DNA of 64,000 nt from Candidatus Symbiopectobacterium sp. NZEC151 (GTDB taxonomy: Bacteria > Pseudomonadota > Gammaproteobacteria > Enterobacterales > Enterobacteriaceae). Made by a program: the position numbers and the translations under genes. Every line of letters begins with the position of its first letter. Position 1 is the first letter of the stretch. Where the stretch lies: assembly GCF_025962655.1 (NCBI RefSeq), contig NZ_JAGFPE010000001.1, forward strand, positions 992,001-1,056,000, read 5' to 3'. Under the pieces are notes generated by a model. It saw nothing but the letters and a program-made list of their open reading frames with translations. It was not told the origin of the DNA and ran no database searches. Below, piece after piece: positions 22,249-31,787 of the stretch.

Positions 22249-22641
22249 TTATTCCATCAGAAATGCGAGTTTAGTGATTGCTGCCTGTGCAATCAGAAAG
22301 AAACACACCAATGCCAGGATAAACGCCACCCAGCGCAGGCTCAGGCTGCGTTGGCGTCGACCCAGCGCGATGTGTCCCAGTAAAATGTAAATGATAACGC
22401 CAAACAGCTTCGCCGTCAGCCAGCTTTCTTGAGCAGAGAAAGGATAAAAGCGATTGATTACGATCAGTGCAATACCGCTCGCTAACAGTAGCGTATCGTT
22501 AATGTGTGGCAGCACCTTGACCCAGCGCTGTTGCAGCGCGGGAGAGTGACAGCACAGCCAGTAAAAGCGCGTCACAAACAGCCCAAGCGCGACGGCAACG
22601 GCCAGCACGTGCACCGTAACAACGACGGAATGGTACGACAT
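22249..22641 (-). CDS. sirB2: SirB2 family small membrane protein
   Basis: A 130-residue protein with four predicted membrane helices (SVVVTVHVLAVAVALGLFVTRFY is the first). The start is set at the ATG in the TAATG overlap with the prmC stop, which implies translational coupling. It is the ychQ position of the E. coli cluster. Function is unknown. Confidence 0.93.
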   Translation of the reverse strand: MSYHSVVVTVHVLAVAVALGLFVTRFYWLCCHSPALQQRWVKVLPHINDTLLLASGIALIVINRFYPFSAQESWLTAKLFGVIIYILLGHIALGRRQRSLSLRWVAFILALVCFFLIAQAAITKLAFLME

Positions 22642-23492
22642 TATGCCTCTCCCCCAGCCGTCGGCCACTGCCCCAGCGTCACGCGCTCGTTACCGCCATA
22701 ATCGCGACAGGTGGCAACCTGATGAAAACCGCGCTGTAGCAGCAACTGCCGCACCGGTTCACCTTGCTGCCAACCGTGCTCTAACAGCAACCAGCCATTA
22801 TTTTTCAAATATTGCGGAGCCTGTTGAATAATCCAACGCAAATCAGCCAGTCCGCCTTCGGCAGCCACCAGTGCGCTGAGCGGTTCAAAGCGCACATCCC
22901 CTTCACGCAGGTGGATGTCTTCGGCATCGATATAAGGCGGGTTGCTGACAATCAAGGAAAAGCGCGTGGTCGCTACGGGTTCAAACCAACTGCCATGCAG
23001 AAAGTGGACATTAGAAAGATGCAATGCAGCACTATTACGTTGTGCCAGTGCTACCGCGTCCGGCTGAACGTCAACCCCGGTCACCTGGCAGTCCGGGCGT
23101 TCACTCGCCAACGCCAGCGCAATCGCCCCTGTGCCGGTGCCCAAATCCAGCACCGTCGGTGCACTGAGCGGCGCCATGCACTGCAACGCCTGTTCCACCA
23201 GACACTCAGTGTCAGGGCGCGGAATCAAGGTAGCCGGTGAGACCGCCAAGGGCAGAGACCAAAACTCACGCTCCCCCGTCAAGTAAGCCACTGGCTCACC
23301 GTTGATACGCCGAGCCAACAGCGCCGACAGGCGCTCAAGCTGGGCCTCATCAAGCAATGTTTCACCAAACGCCAGCAGAAACGTGCGCCCTTTGCCCGTG
23401 ACGTGTTCAAGCAGAATTTCCGCATCACGTTTCGGGCTTTCACTGTGGGTAAGACGTTGTGCCGCCGTTGCCACCCAGGTGCGGTAATCCAT
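22641..23492 (-). CDS. prmC: Release factor glutamine methyltransferase
   Basis: A 283-residue SAM-dependent enzyme that methylates the glutamine of the GGQ motif in release factors 1 and 2. SAM-binding motif: LDLGTGTGAIALALA. The catalytic NPPY motif is in LIVSNPPYID. It overlaps prfA, which encodes one of its substrates, by 1 nt (TAATG), and sirB2 by 1 nt. Confidence 0.97.
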   Translation of the reverse strand: MDYRTWVATAAQRLTHSESPKRDAEILLEHVTGKGRTFLLAFGETLLDEAQLERLSALLARRINGEPVAYLTGEREFWSLPLAVSPATLIPRPDTECLVEQALQCMAPLSAPTVLDLGTGTGAIALALASERPDCQVTGVDVQPDAVALAQRNSAALHLSNVHFLHGSWFEPVATTRFSLIVSNPPYIDAEDIHLREGDVRFEPLSALVAAEGGLADLRWIIQQAPQYLKNNGWLLLEHGWQQGEPVRQLLLQRGFHQVATCRDYGGNERVTLGQWPTAGGEA

Positions 23493-24574
23493 TATTCCTG
23501 CTCGGACAGCGCGGCCAACTGATCGGCCTGATACTCTTGCACCACGGGTTGGATCAGCATATCCATCTTGCCTTCCATCGCTTCATCCAGTCGGTAAAGC
23601 GTCAGGTTAATGCGATGGTCAGTCACGCGTCCCTGCGGGAAGTTATAGGTGCGAATGCGATCGGAACGGTCGCCGCTGCCCAACAGGTTACGGCGCGTCG
23701 ACGCTTCTTCCTGCTGGCGTTTTTGCATTTCTGCTGCGCGGATTCGCGCAACCAGCACCGACATGGCCTTCGCCTTGTTTTTGTGTTGGGAGCGCTCATC
23801 CTGACACTCGACCACAATCCCGGTTGGTAAGTGGGTGATACGAATGGCCGAGTCGGTGGTGTTAACGTGCTGACCACCGGCACCGGACGAGCGGAAGGTA
23901 TCAATACGCAAATCCGCCGGGTTGATATCGGGGGTTTCCGCTTCGGGCACCTCGGGCATTACCGCGACCGTACAGGCCGAGGTGTGGATACGCCCCTGCG
24001 ATTCTGTGGCGGGCACGCGCTGCACGCGATGGCCGCCCGACTCAAATTTCAGTTGACCATAAACGCCATCGCCACTCACTTTGGCAATCACTTCTTTATA
24101 GCCACCGTGCTCACCGTCGCTGGCGCTCATGATTTCCACCCGCCAACGGCGCGATTCGGCATAACGGCTGTACATGCGAAACAGATCGCCAGCAAACAGC
24201 GCGGCCTCATCACCGCCGGTGCCTGCACGCACTTCAAGGAAGCACCCGCGTTCATCGTCCGGATCTTTCGGCAATAACAGCACCTGAAGCTGCTGTTCCA
24301 GCACTTCAGTGTCAATTTTCAACTGTTTTAATTCTTCCTGCGCCATATCGCGCATTTCCGCATCGTCCAGCATCAATTCTGCGGTTTCACTGTCTTCTTG
24401 CACCTGCTGCCAGCGTTGGAAACAGCGCGTAATGTCCGCCAACTGTGCATATTCGCGAGATAATGCCCGAAAGCGCTCCATATCGGAGATAACGCTCGGC
24501 TCACCCAGCAGGGCTTGTACTTCCTCGTGACGTTCTTGTAACGCTTCCAGTTTGGCAACAATAGAAGGCTTCAT
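23492..24574 (-). CDS. prfA: Peptide chain release factor 1
   Basis: A 360-residue class I release factor that reads UAA and UAG. The codon-recognition PAT motif is in [10 protein letters not shown], and the catalytic GGQ is in [15 protein letters not shown]. Length equals E. coli RF1. It lies 40 nt downstream of hemA and overlaps prmC by 1 nt, the conserved hemA-prfA-prmC operon. Confidence 0.98.
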   Translation of the reverse strand: MKPSIVAKLEALQERHEEVQALLGEPSVISDMERFRALSREYAQLADITRCFQRWQQVQEDSETAELMLDDAEMRDMAQEELKQLKIDTEVLEQQLQVLLLPKDPDDERGCFLEVRAGTGGDEAALFAGDLFRMYSRYAESRRWRVEIMSASDGEHGGYKEVIAKVSGDGVYGQLKFESGGHRVQRVPATESQGRIHTSACTVAVMPEVPEAETPDINPADLRIDTFRSSGAGGQHVNTTDSAIRITHLPTGIVVECQDERSQHKNKAKAMSVLVARIRAAEMQKRQQEEASTRRNLLGSGDRSDRIRTYNFPQGRVTDHRINLTLYRLDEAMEGKMDMLIQPVVQEYQADQLAALSEQE

Positions 24575-24614
24575 GCGTGCGGTTAATTCCTGTCAACTAA
24601 GAATGGAGGGGGTG

Positions 24615-25871
24615 CTAGTCCAGCCCAAGGCTGTCGCGTAAAATGTGTAATCGGTTCAGATCGCCGTCGCGGGCAGCCTGCTGCAACGCGGCGGTAGGCG
24701 CATGAATGAGGCGGTTAGTGAGACGCGAGGTTAACGCGTCCAGCACCGCTTCCACATCATTGCCTTGCTGAATGGCCGTAAGCGCTTTCGCCGTCATCTC
24801 CGCACGAATCGCCTCTGCCTGTGAACGGTATTCTCGAATGGTCTCTACCGCAGACTGCGCACGCAGCCAGGCCATAAAATCGGCAGACTCTTGCTGCACG
24901 ATGGATTCAGCCTGCACCGCCGCCGCCTGACGCTGCGCCATGTTGTGCTGAATGATGGCATGCAAATCATCCACGCTATAAAGGTAGACGTTGGGTAATT
25001 TGCCCACTTCCGGCTCGATATCGCGCGGCACGGCGATGTCCACCATCAGCATTGGCTGGTTGCGTCGGGCCTTCAGCGTCCGTTCCATCATGCCTTTTCC
25101 GATAATTGGCAGCGTGCTCGCGGTGGAACTGATCACGATATCGGCCTGTGCCAGATAGTCATCCAGTTCGCCCAGCGTGATCGCTTCAGCACCGACTTCT
25201 GTGGCAAGGACTTGCGCGCGTTCGCGGGTGCGATTGGCAATCACCATGCGCTTTACCTGATGTTCGCGTAAATGGCGCGCCACCAGTTCGATGGTTTCTC
25301 CCGCCCCGACCAGCAGCACGGTAACACCCACCAGTGATTCAAAAATCTGCCGCGCCAACGCACAGGCCGCAAACGCCACCGACACCGCACTGGCGCCGAT
25401 ATCCGTTTCCGTACGCACCCGTTTTGCCACCGAAAACGAGCGCTGGAACAAGCGTTCCAGCTCGCTGGAGAGTGAGTGACCGCGTTGGGATTCGGCAAAG
25501 GCTTTTTTGACCTGCCCAAGAATTTGCGGCTCGCCCAGCACCAGCGAATCCAATCCGCTGGCAACACGCATCAGGTGGTTAACCGCCGCATTATCCTGAT
25601 GCCAGTAGAGGCTACTTTTCAGTTCGTCAGGGTGCAGATGGTGGAACTGGCACAGCCAGTCGACCACCTGTTCGCGCTGATTCTCCCGCTCATCGACACT
25701 GAGATACAGCTCAGTACGATTACAGGTAGACAGCACAACCCCCCCCTGCACCAGCGGCTGCGCAAGCAGGCTGTGCAGAGCATCGCCCAGCGCATCAGGG
25801 GAAAACGCGATACGTTCCCTGAGTGATACTGGAGCAGTTTTGTGGTTGATGCCAAGCGCAAGCAGGGTCAT
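24615..25871 (-). CDS. hemA: Glutamyl-tRNA reductase
   Basis: A 418-residue enzyme that reduces glutamyl-tRNA(Glu) to glutamate-1-semialdehyde, the first step of heme synthesis by the C5 route. The catalytic cysteine is C50 in STCNRTE, and the NADPH-binding loop is [16 protein letters not shown]. Length equals E. coli HemA. It is the first gene of the hemA operon and is divergent from lolB (258 nt apart). E. coli HemA is under heme-dependent proteolysis acting on its N-terminus, which is conserved here ([15 protein letters not shown]). Confidence 0.98.
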   Translation of the reverse strand: MTLLALGINHKTAPVSLRERIAFSPDALGDALHSLLAQPLVQGGVVLSTCNRTELYLSVDERENQREQVVDWLCQFHHLHPDELKSSLYWHQDNAAVNHLMRVASGLDSLVLGEPQILGQVKKAFAESQRGHSLSSELERLFQRSFSVAKRVRTETDIGASAVSVAFAACALARQIFESLVGVTVLLVGAGETIELVARHLREHQVKRMVIANRTRERAQVLATEVGAEAITLGELDDYLAQADIVISSTASTLPIIGKGMMERTLKARRNQPMLMVDIAVPRDIEPEVGKLPNVYLYSVDDLHAIIQHNMAQRQAAAVQAESIVQQESADFMAWLRAQSAVETIREYRSQAEAIRAEMTAKALTAIQQGNDVEAVLDALTSRLTNRLIHAPTAALQQAARDGDLNRLHILRDSLGLD

Positions 25872-26129
25872 TGGGTCATTCTTGAATAAACGCCGTCAAG
25901 AGTAATGCCGACGTTAGTATGGTCTTCGAGTAGGGGCATTCTACTTGATGCGGCGCAGCATGAAAAGCGACGCGGCGCGAAGTACCTCTATAGACGTAGG
26001 TGATATTGCGTGGCGCGTTCCTTTTTCTCTGTCATACATTGCCGCTGGGCATCGCTTGCAACGCATGGCACACTGTATCCATTCGACATGATGACGGGGT
26101 TTTTCTACCCTTAATAGGATATATGCAAC

Positions 26130-26753
26130 ATGTTACGTCACACCGCCCGCGCCTTACGGTTTCTGCCTTTAGCCAGCTTGCTGCTGACTGCCTGTACACT
26201 GACCAAACCCTCTGGTCCCAGCGCAACGTCGGATTCTCCAGCCTGGTTACAACATAAGCAGCAGGTACAGCAATTAAGCCAGTATCAGACCCGTGGCGCA
26301 TTTGCCTATCTCTCCGATAGCAAAAAACTGTCGGCCAACTTTTTCTGGCAAGAGTCCTCTGCGCAGCGCTACCGTCTGCTGCTGACCAATCCGTTCGGCG
26401 GCACGGAACTGGAACTGCGCGCGCAACCCGATGGCATTCAAATCACCGACGGGCAAGGTAAACGTTATATCGGCAAAGATGCCGAGTACATGCTGTCTCA
26501 GTTGACCGGAATGCGTATCCCGTTGACCAATCTGCGCCAATGGATGATTGGCCTGCCGGGAGAGGCGCAGCAATTTACGTTGGATGAGCACGCACGGCTC
26601 AGCACGGCAACGCTGGTGCAAAACGGCCTGACGTGGGAAGTGAAATACCTCGGCTACGATGAAAGCGTCATGCCCACCCTGCCCAACGCGCTGGAACTGA
26701 CGCAGGGCGAGCAACGCATCAAGCTGAAAATGAATAACTGGACGGTGCAATAA
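26130..26753 (+). CDS. lolB: Outer-membrane lipoprotein LolB
   Basis: A 207-residue lipoprotein with a basic signal sequence and lipobox LLTAC (acylated Cys at residue 22). It accepts lipoproteins from LolA and inserts them into the inner leaflet of the outer membrane. Typical segments include [23 protein letters not shown] and [14 protein letters not shown]. It is divergent from hemA and 2 nt upstream of ispE. Confidence 0.96.
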   Translation: MLRHTARALRFLPLASLLLTACTLTKPSGPSATSDSPAWLQHKQQVQQLSQYQTRGAFAYLSDSKKLSANFFWQESSAQRYRLLLTNPFGGTELELRAQPDGIQITDGQGKRYIGKDAEYMLSQLTGMRIPLTNLRQWMIGLPGEAQQFTLDEHARLSTATLVQNGLTWEVKYLGYDESVMPTLPNALELTQGEQRIKLKMNNWTVQ

Positions 26754-26755
26754 GC

Positions 26756-27626
26756 ATGAGCGATGCGGCACAACTGACGCAGTGGCCCTCCCCGGCCAAA
26801 CTCAACTTGTTTCTCTATATCACCGGCCAGCGCGCCGACGGGTATCACCTGTTGCAAACGCTGTTTCAGTTTCTGGATTATGGCGACACCGTCGACATCA
26901 GGTTACGTAACGACGGTGTTATCCAGCTACTCACCCCTTTGCCCGGTGTGCCTGACGACACCAACCTGGCGGTGCGCGCGGCAAGGCTGTTACAGACCTA
27001 TTGCCATGAGCAGGGGCGCCAACTGACACATAACGGTGCCGATATCGCCATCGATAAACGTCTGCCAATGGGCGGCGGTCTGGGAGGCGGTTCCTCGAAC
27101 GCCGCCACGGTGCTGGTTGCGCTCAATCACCTGTGGCAGTGCGGCCTGGATGAGGACACGCTGGCACAACTGGGATTACAACTCGGCGCGGATGTGCCGG
27201 TGTTTGTTCGCGGGCACGCCGCCTTCGCCGAGGGCGTCGGTGAGAGACTGACACCCGCCTCTCCGCCGGAAAAATGGTATCTGGTAGTGCATCCCGGCGT
27301 CACCATTCCGACCCCGCTGGTATTTGGCGATCCGGACTTACCGCGCAACACACCGGTACGCTCATTGGATGAGCTACAAAAACAGACCTTCGTCAATGAT
27401 TGTGAATCTACCGTAAGAAAACGTTTTCGCGAGGTTGAACAGCGACTTTCTTGGCTGCTAGAATACGCACCGGCGCGCCTGACAGGAACGGGAGCTTGTG
27501 TGTTTGCCGAATTCGACACAGAATCCGCCGCCCGTCAGGTGCTTGACCAGGCCCCGGAAACGCTGAACGGTTTTGTTGCGCGTGGCGTGAACACCTCGCC
27601 GCTGCACCGTGTGCTTTCCGGGCAAC

Positions 27627-27631
<5 letters not shown>
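26756..27631 (+). CDS. ispE: 4-diphosphocytidyl-2-C-methyl-D-erythritol kinase
   Basis: A 291-residue GHMP-family kinase of the MEP isoprenoid pathway. The N-terminal [22 protein letters not shown] contains the catalytic Lys region, and the GHMP glycine-rich ATP loop is [17 protein letters not shown]. It starts 2 nt after lolB and is followed by prs, as in E. coli. Confidence 0.97.
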
Positions 27632-28731
<1,100 letters not shown>

Positions 28732-28772
28732 TCAACTGCGTCCATTTCTGTTGTCGAATTGTTGTTATAACA

Positions 28773-28799
28773 AAACGTCACCCTCGGGTGGCGTTTTTT
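28773..28799 (+). terminator. prs rho-independent terminator
   Basis: Hairpin ACGTCACCC-TCG-GGGTGGCGT followed by a run of T, 42 nt after the prs stop. Confidence 0.9.
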
Positions 28800-28948
28800 A
28801 TTTTCTCGTGGGTAGCGCTAGGTGCAAGAAAAATACCGTTCAGCGTGACAATAATATCGCCGATGAACAATGGCGATAATTATTACCGGGTTCAGCTAAA
28901 ACACATGAAGAAAATGCTCTGCGCGCAAAGCGGGTATTTTCTGCCAGA

Positions 28949-28988
28949 AGAAAAAAACATCCCGACGCCTGCCGAAACAGCAGGCGTC
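28949..28988 (-). terminator. ychH rho-independent terminator
   Basis: On the minus strand a perfect 9-bp stem GACGCCTGC / GCAGGCGTC with a 7-nt loop is followed by GGGATGTTTTTTT. It lies 9 nt past the ychH stop. Confidence 0.85.
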
Positions 28989-28996
28989 TGATATTA

Positions 28997-29269
28997 TCAG
29001 GAATGGGGTTGCTGACGGCGGCAGCGTTTGTCGAAATGCTTCACCCACCAGTAGCGATCGGCGACGGCTTCACGCCCGCCAATACGCGCCCCGACCAGCC
29101 AGGTCATGGCACCGGCGAAAATGGCCATCAGGTCGAAATAGGTAAAGTAGGCGGGCAAGTTCAGCTCCGGTAATTGGCTGATGATGGTGAAGGCGATCCC
29201 CCCGACCATTAACACCATACCGATGCCCATAAATACGTTGCCCAGCATGACAGCATTTTTGCGTTTCAT
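28997..29269 (-). CDS. ychH: YchH family stress-induced membrane protein (DUF2583)
   Basis: A 90-residue protein with two membrane helices (VFMGIGMVLMVGGIAFTII and YFDLMAIFAGAMTWLVGARIG) and a basic tail (KHFDKRCRRQQPHS). It matches E. coli YchH in length and position between prs and pth; in E. coli it is induced by stress and under CRP control. A strong AGGAGG-type site (AGGAGGTGACAG) precedes the ATG. The dauA (ychM) gene found next to it in E. coli is absent. Confidence 0.93.
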   Translation of the reverse strand: MKRKNAVMLGNVFMGIGMVLMVGGIAFTIISQLPELNLPAYFTYFDLMAIFAGAMTWLVGARIGGREAVADRYWWVKHFDKRCRRQQPHS

Positions 29270-29632
29270 CTGTCACCTCCTGTAATGGTCAGGTAAAATA
29301 CGTGACCGATCGGAAAAATGAAAATGCTACGTAACCGTCCTTGTTCTGATCTAATTATAGACGCTGTAGGCAATAAGGTATTGCGTAGGCGATCACAGAT
29401 AAGCAAGTGTAGAAACGTTTTTTTACATTTAGTGCTCACCGCGGGTGAATATAATTAATCACAAATTTGAATTATTACCAAAGTGAATTATTTTCAGCCA
29501 TTTTCTGCTGCACGACCATCCAACGCGCGACAAACAACCTGCTGAAGGCTTTTTCACTGCCCTACTCCTGTGTAAACTACGCGTTTGACTTTCTCTTATC
29601 GGCGTCATGAGACGCAATATCTGGGACTTAAC
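29270..29632. other. Divergent intergenic region between ychH and pth
   Basis: A 363-nt AT-rich region that must contain the ychH and pth promoters. I see no gene or clear hairpin in it. Confidence 0.5.
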
Positions 29633-30220
29633 GTGAGCAGTATCAAATTAATCGTCGGATTGGCGAATCCGGGAGCCGAATACGCCGCCACGCGCCACAA
29701 TGCCGGTGCCTGGTACGTTGACCAGTTGGCCGAGGCTTATCGGCAATCGCTTAAAGAAGAGGCCAAATTCTTCGGCTATACCTCGCGCCTCAACCTGGCC
29801 GGTCATGATGTTCGCCTGCTGGTGCCCACCACCTTTATGAACCTCAGCGGTAAAGCGGTGGCGGCAATGGCAACCTTTTACCGCATCCAACCGGATGAAA
29901 TTCTGGTGGCACACGATGAACTGGATCTTTTACCGGGGGTTGCCAAACTGAAACTGGGTGGCGGGCACGGCGGGCACAACGGCTTGAAAGACATCATGAG
30001 CAAATTAGGCAACAACCCTAACTTTCACCGTTTGCGCATTGGCATCGGCCATCCCGGCGACAAAAGCAAGGTAACCGGCTTTGTTCTGGGCAAACCGCCC
30101 GCCAGTGAACAGACGCTGATCGACGGCGCGATCGACGAAGCCATTCGCTGCACCGAGATTCTGCTGAAAGACGATATGGTTAAAGCAATGAATCGGCTGC
30201 ACGCCTATAAACCTGCGTGA
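29633..30220 (+). CDS. pth: Peptidyl-tRNA hydrolase
   Basis: A 195-residue enzyme that releases stalled peptidyl-tRNA. The start is a GTG at 29633, giving [14 protein letters not shown] in line with the E. coli N-terminus; the longer in-frame extension is not conserved. The catalytic His is in [11 protein letters not shown], and [11 protein letters not shown] and [15 protein letters not shown] are signature segments. It is followed by ychF, as in E. coli. Confidence 0.97.
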   Translation: MSSIKLIVGLANPGAEYAATRHNAGAWYVDQLAEAYRQSLKEEAKFFGYTSRLNLAGHDVRLLVPTTFMNLSGKAVAAMATFYRIQPDEILVAHDELDLLPGVAKLKLGGGHGGHNGLKDIMSKLGNNPNFHRLRIGIGHPGDKSKVTGFVLGKPPASEQTLIDGAIDEAIRCTEILLKDDMVKAMNRLHAYKPA

Positions 30221-30348
30221 AGTGAGATTCCTGCGCAGGCGGTTCGAGTTAATGCGCCATTCCGTGTATAATTGGCGCCAACGTATTTATTTGTTCAGAT
30301 GTAAAAGCATAACCATCTGATTAATAAGCTATTTAAGGTGATGAAAGT

Positions 30349-31443
30349 ATGGGATTCAAATGCGGTATCGTTGGGCTGCCTAACGTGGGTAAATCTACGC
30401 TGTTCAATGCACTGACCAAAGCCGGTATCGAAGCGGCCAACTTTCCGTTTTGCACCATTGAGCCCAACACTGGCGTGGTGCCGATGCCCGATCCGCGTTT
30501 GGACAAGCTGGCCGAGATTGTTAAACCGCAGCGTATTCTCCCCACCACGATGGAGTTTGTCGATATCGCGGGTCTGGTAAAAGGCGCATCGAAAGGTGAA
30601 GGCCTGGGCAACCAATTCCTGACCAACATCCGTGAAACGGAAGCGATCGGCCACGTGGTGCGCTGTTTCGAAAACGACAACATCATTCACGTAAACAATC
30701 GGGTCGATCCTGCTGATGACATCGAGGTCATCAATACTGAATTGGCACTCTCCGACCTGGATACCTGTGAACGCGCACTGCACCGGGTGCAAAAGAAAGC
30801 CAAAGGTGGCGATAAAGAGGCGAAAGCGGAACAAGCTGCACTGGAAAAATGCCTGCCACAACTGGAAAACGCGGGCATGCTGCGGGCGCTGAAAACCTTG
30901 ACTGATGAAGACAAGGCTGCCATCAAATACCTCAGTTTCCTGACGCTAAAACCGACCATGTATATCGCGAATGTCAACGAGGACGGTTTCGAGAATAATC
31001 CTTATCTGGATAAAGTGCGTGAAATCGCCGATGCAGAAGGTTCCGTGGTGGTGGCGGTCTGTGCCGCAGTGGAATCGGATATTGCTGAACTGGATGACGC
31101 TGACCGCGATGAATTTATGGCAGAACTGGGCATCGAAGAGCCGGGCCTGAACCGCGTCATTCGCGCCGGTTATGAGCTGCTTAGCCTGCAAACCTACTTC
31201 ACCGCAGGCGTAAAAGAAGTGCGCGCCTGGACCATCCCTGTCGGCGCGACGGCCCCACAGGCCGCCGGTAAAATCCATACCGACTTTGAAAAAGGCTTTA
31301 TCCGCGCGCAAACCATCGCTTATGAAGACTTCATCACTTACAAAGGTGAGCAAGGTGCGAAAGAAGCAGGGAAAATGCGTTCTGAAGGGAAAGAGTACAT
31401 CGTTAAAGATGGCGATGTGATGAACTTCTTGTTTAACGTCTAA
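30349..31443 (+). CDS. ychF: Redox-regulated ATPase/GTPase YchF (OLA1 family)
   Basis: A 364-residue TRAFAC-class P-loop protein. The G1 motif GLPNVGKST is at residues 9-17, the G3 motif is in [16 protein letters not shown], and the C-terminal TGS domain ends in [18 protein letters not shown]. YchF prefers ATP to GTP because its G4 motif is altered (NVNE in place of NKxD). It binds ribosomes and acts in stress responses. It is the last core gene before the genomic island. Confidence 0.98.
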   Translation: MGFKCGIVGLPNVGKSTLFNALTKAGIEAANFPFCTIEPNTGVVPMPDPRLDKLAEIVKPQRILPTTMEFVDIAGLVKGASKGEGLGNQFLTNIRETEAIGHVVRCFENDNIIHVNNRVDPADDIEVINTELALSDLDTCERALHRVQKKAKGGDKEAKAEQAALEKCLPQLENAGMLRALKTLTDEDKAAIKYLSFLTLKPTMYIANVNEDGFENNPYLDKVREIADAEGSVVVAVCAAVESDIAELDDADRDEFMAELGIEEPGLNRVIRAGYELLSLQTYFTAGVKEVRAWTIPVGATAPQAAGKIHTDFEKGFIRAQTIAYEDFITYKGEQGAKEAGKMRSEGKEYIVKDGDVMNFLFNV

Positions 31444-31502
31444 TTTGATTTTGTTGTCTTATGGGATCTCATCGCATCTCATGAAGACTAATGAAACCTC
31501 TA

Positions 31503-31528
31503 AAATCCACGCCGTTGCGTGGATTTTT
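31503..31528 (+). terminator. ychF rho-independent terminator
   Basis: Perfect stem AAATCCACGC / GCGTGGATTT with a 4-nt loop and a T-run, 60 nt after ychF. It marks the left edge of the island. Confidence 0.93.
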
Positions 31529-31629
31529 TCTTTTCGCAATACGGTTTTAAGAAGCTTTATCAGGTCATTCACAGACAGGGTAACGTATGAAATTATAAGC
31601 GAGTTCGTGGTATTTATTGTCTGTTAAAA

Positions 31630-31739
31630 CTGAATTTTCGTCGAAAAGGAAAACAACGTTTGCCAGTACGTAACCCGGCGCCATGAGTTCCACCGGAGGC
31701 GCTTAATCAGAGCTGGTGGATTGATTTTATGCACGATGT
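31630..31739 (+). pseudogene. Remnant of an IS3-family transposase (OrfB)
   Basis: A short stretch translates to LNFRRKGKQRLPVRNPAP, then a stop, then VPPEALNQSWWIDFMHD. This matches the segment just before and into the integrase core of IS3-family OrfB proteins, typically KRLPxRxPxPLxVPxALNQxWSxDFMHD. The in-frame TGA and the loss of everything else show it is dead. It lies at the boundary between the ychF terminator and the eCIS island. Confidence 0.75.
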
Positions 31740-31787
31740 ATTCCTATCCCTCTATAAACAATAGTGTTACGAAGAATGCATGCGCAT

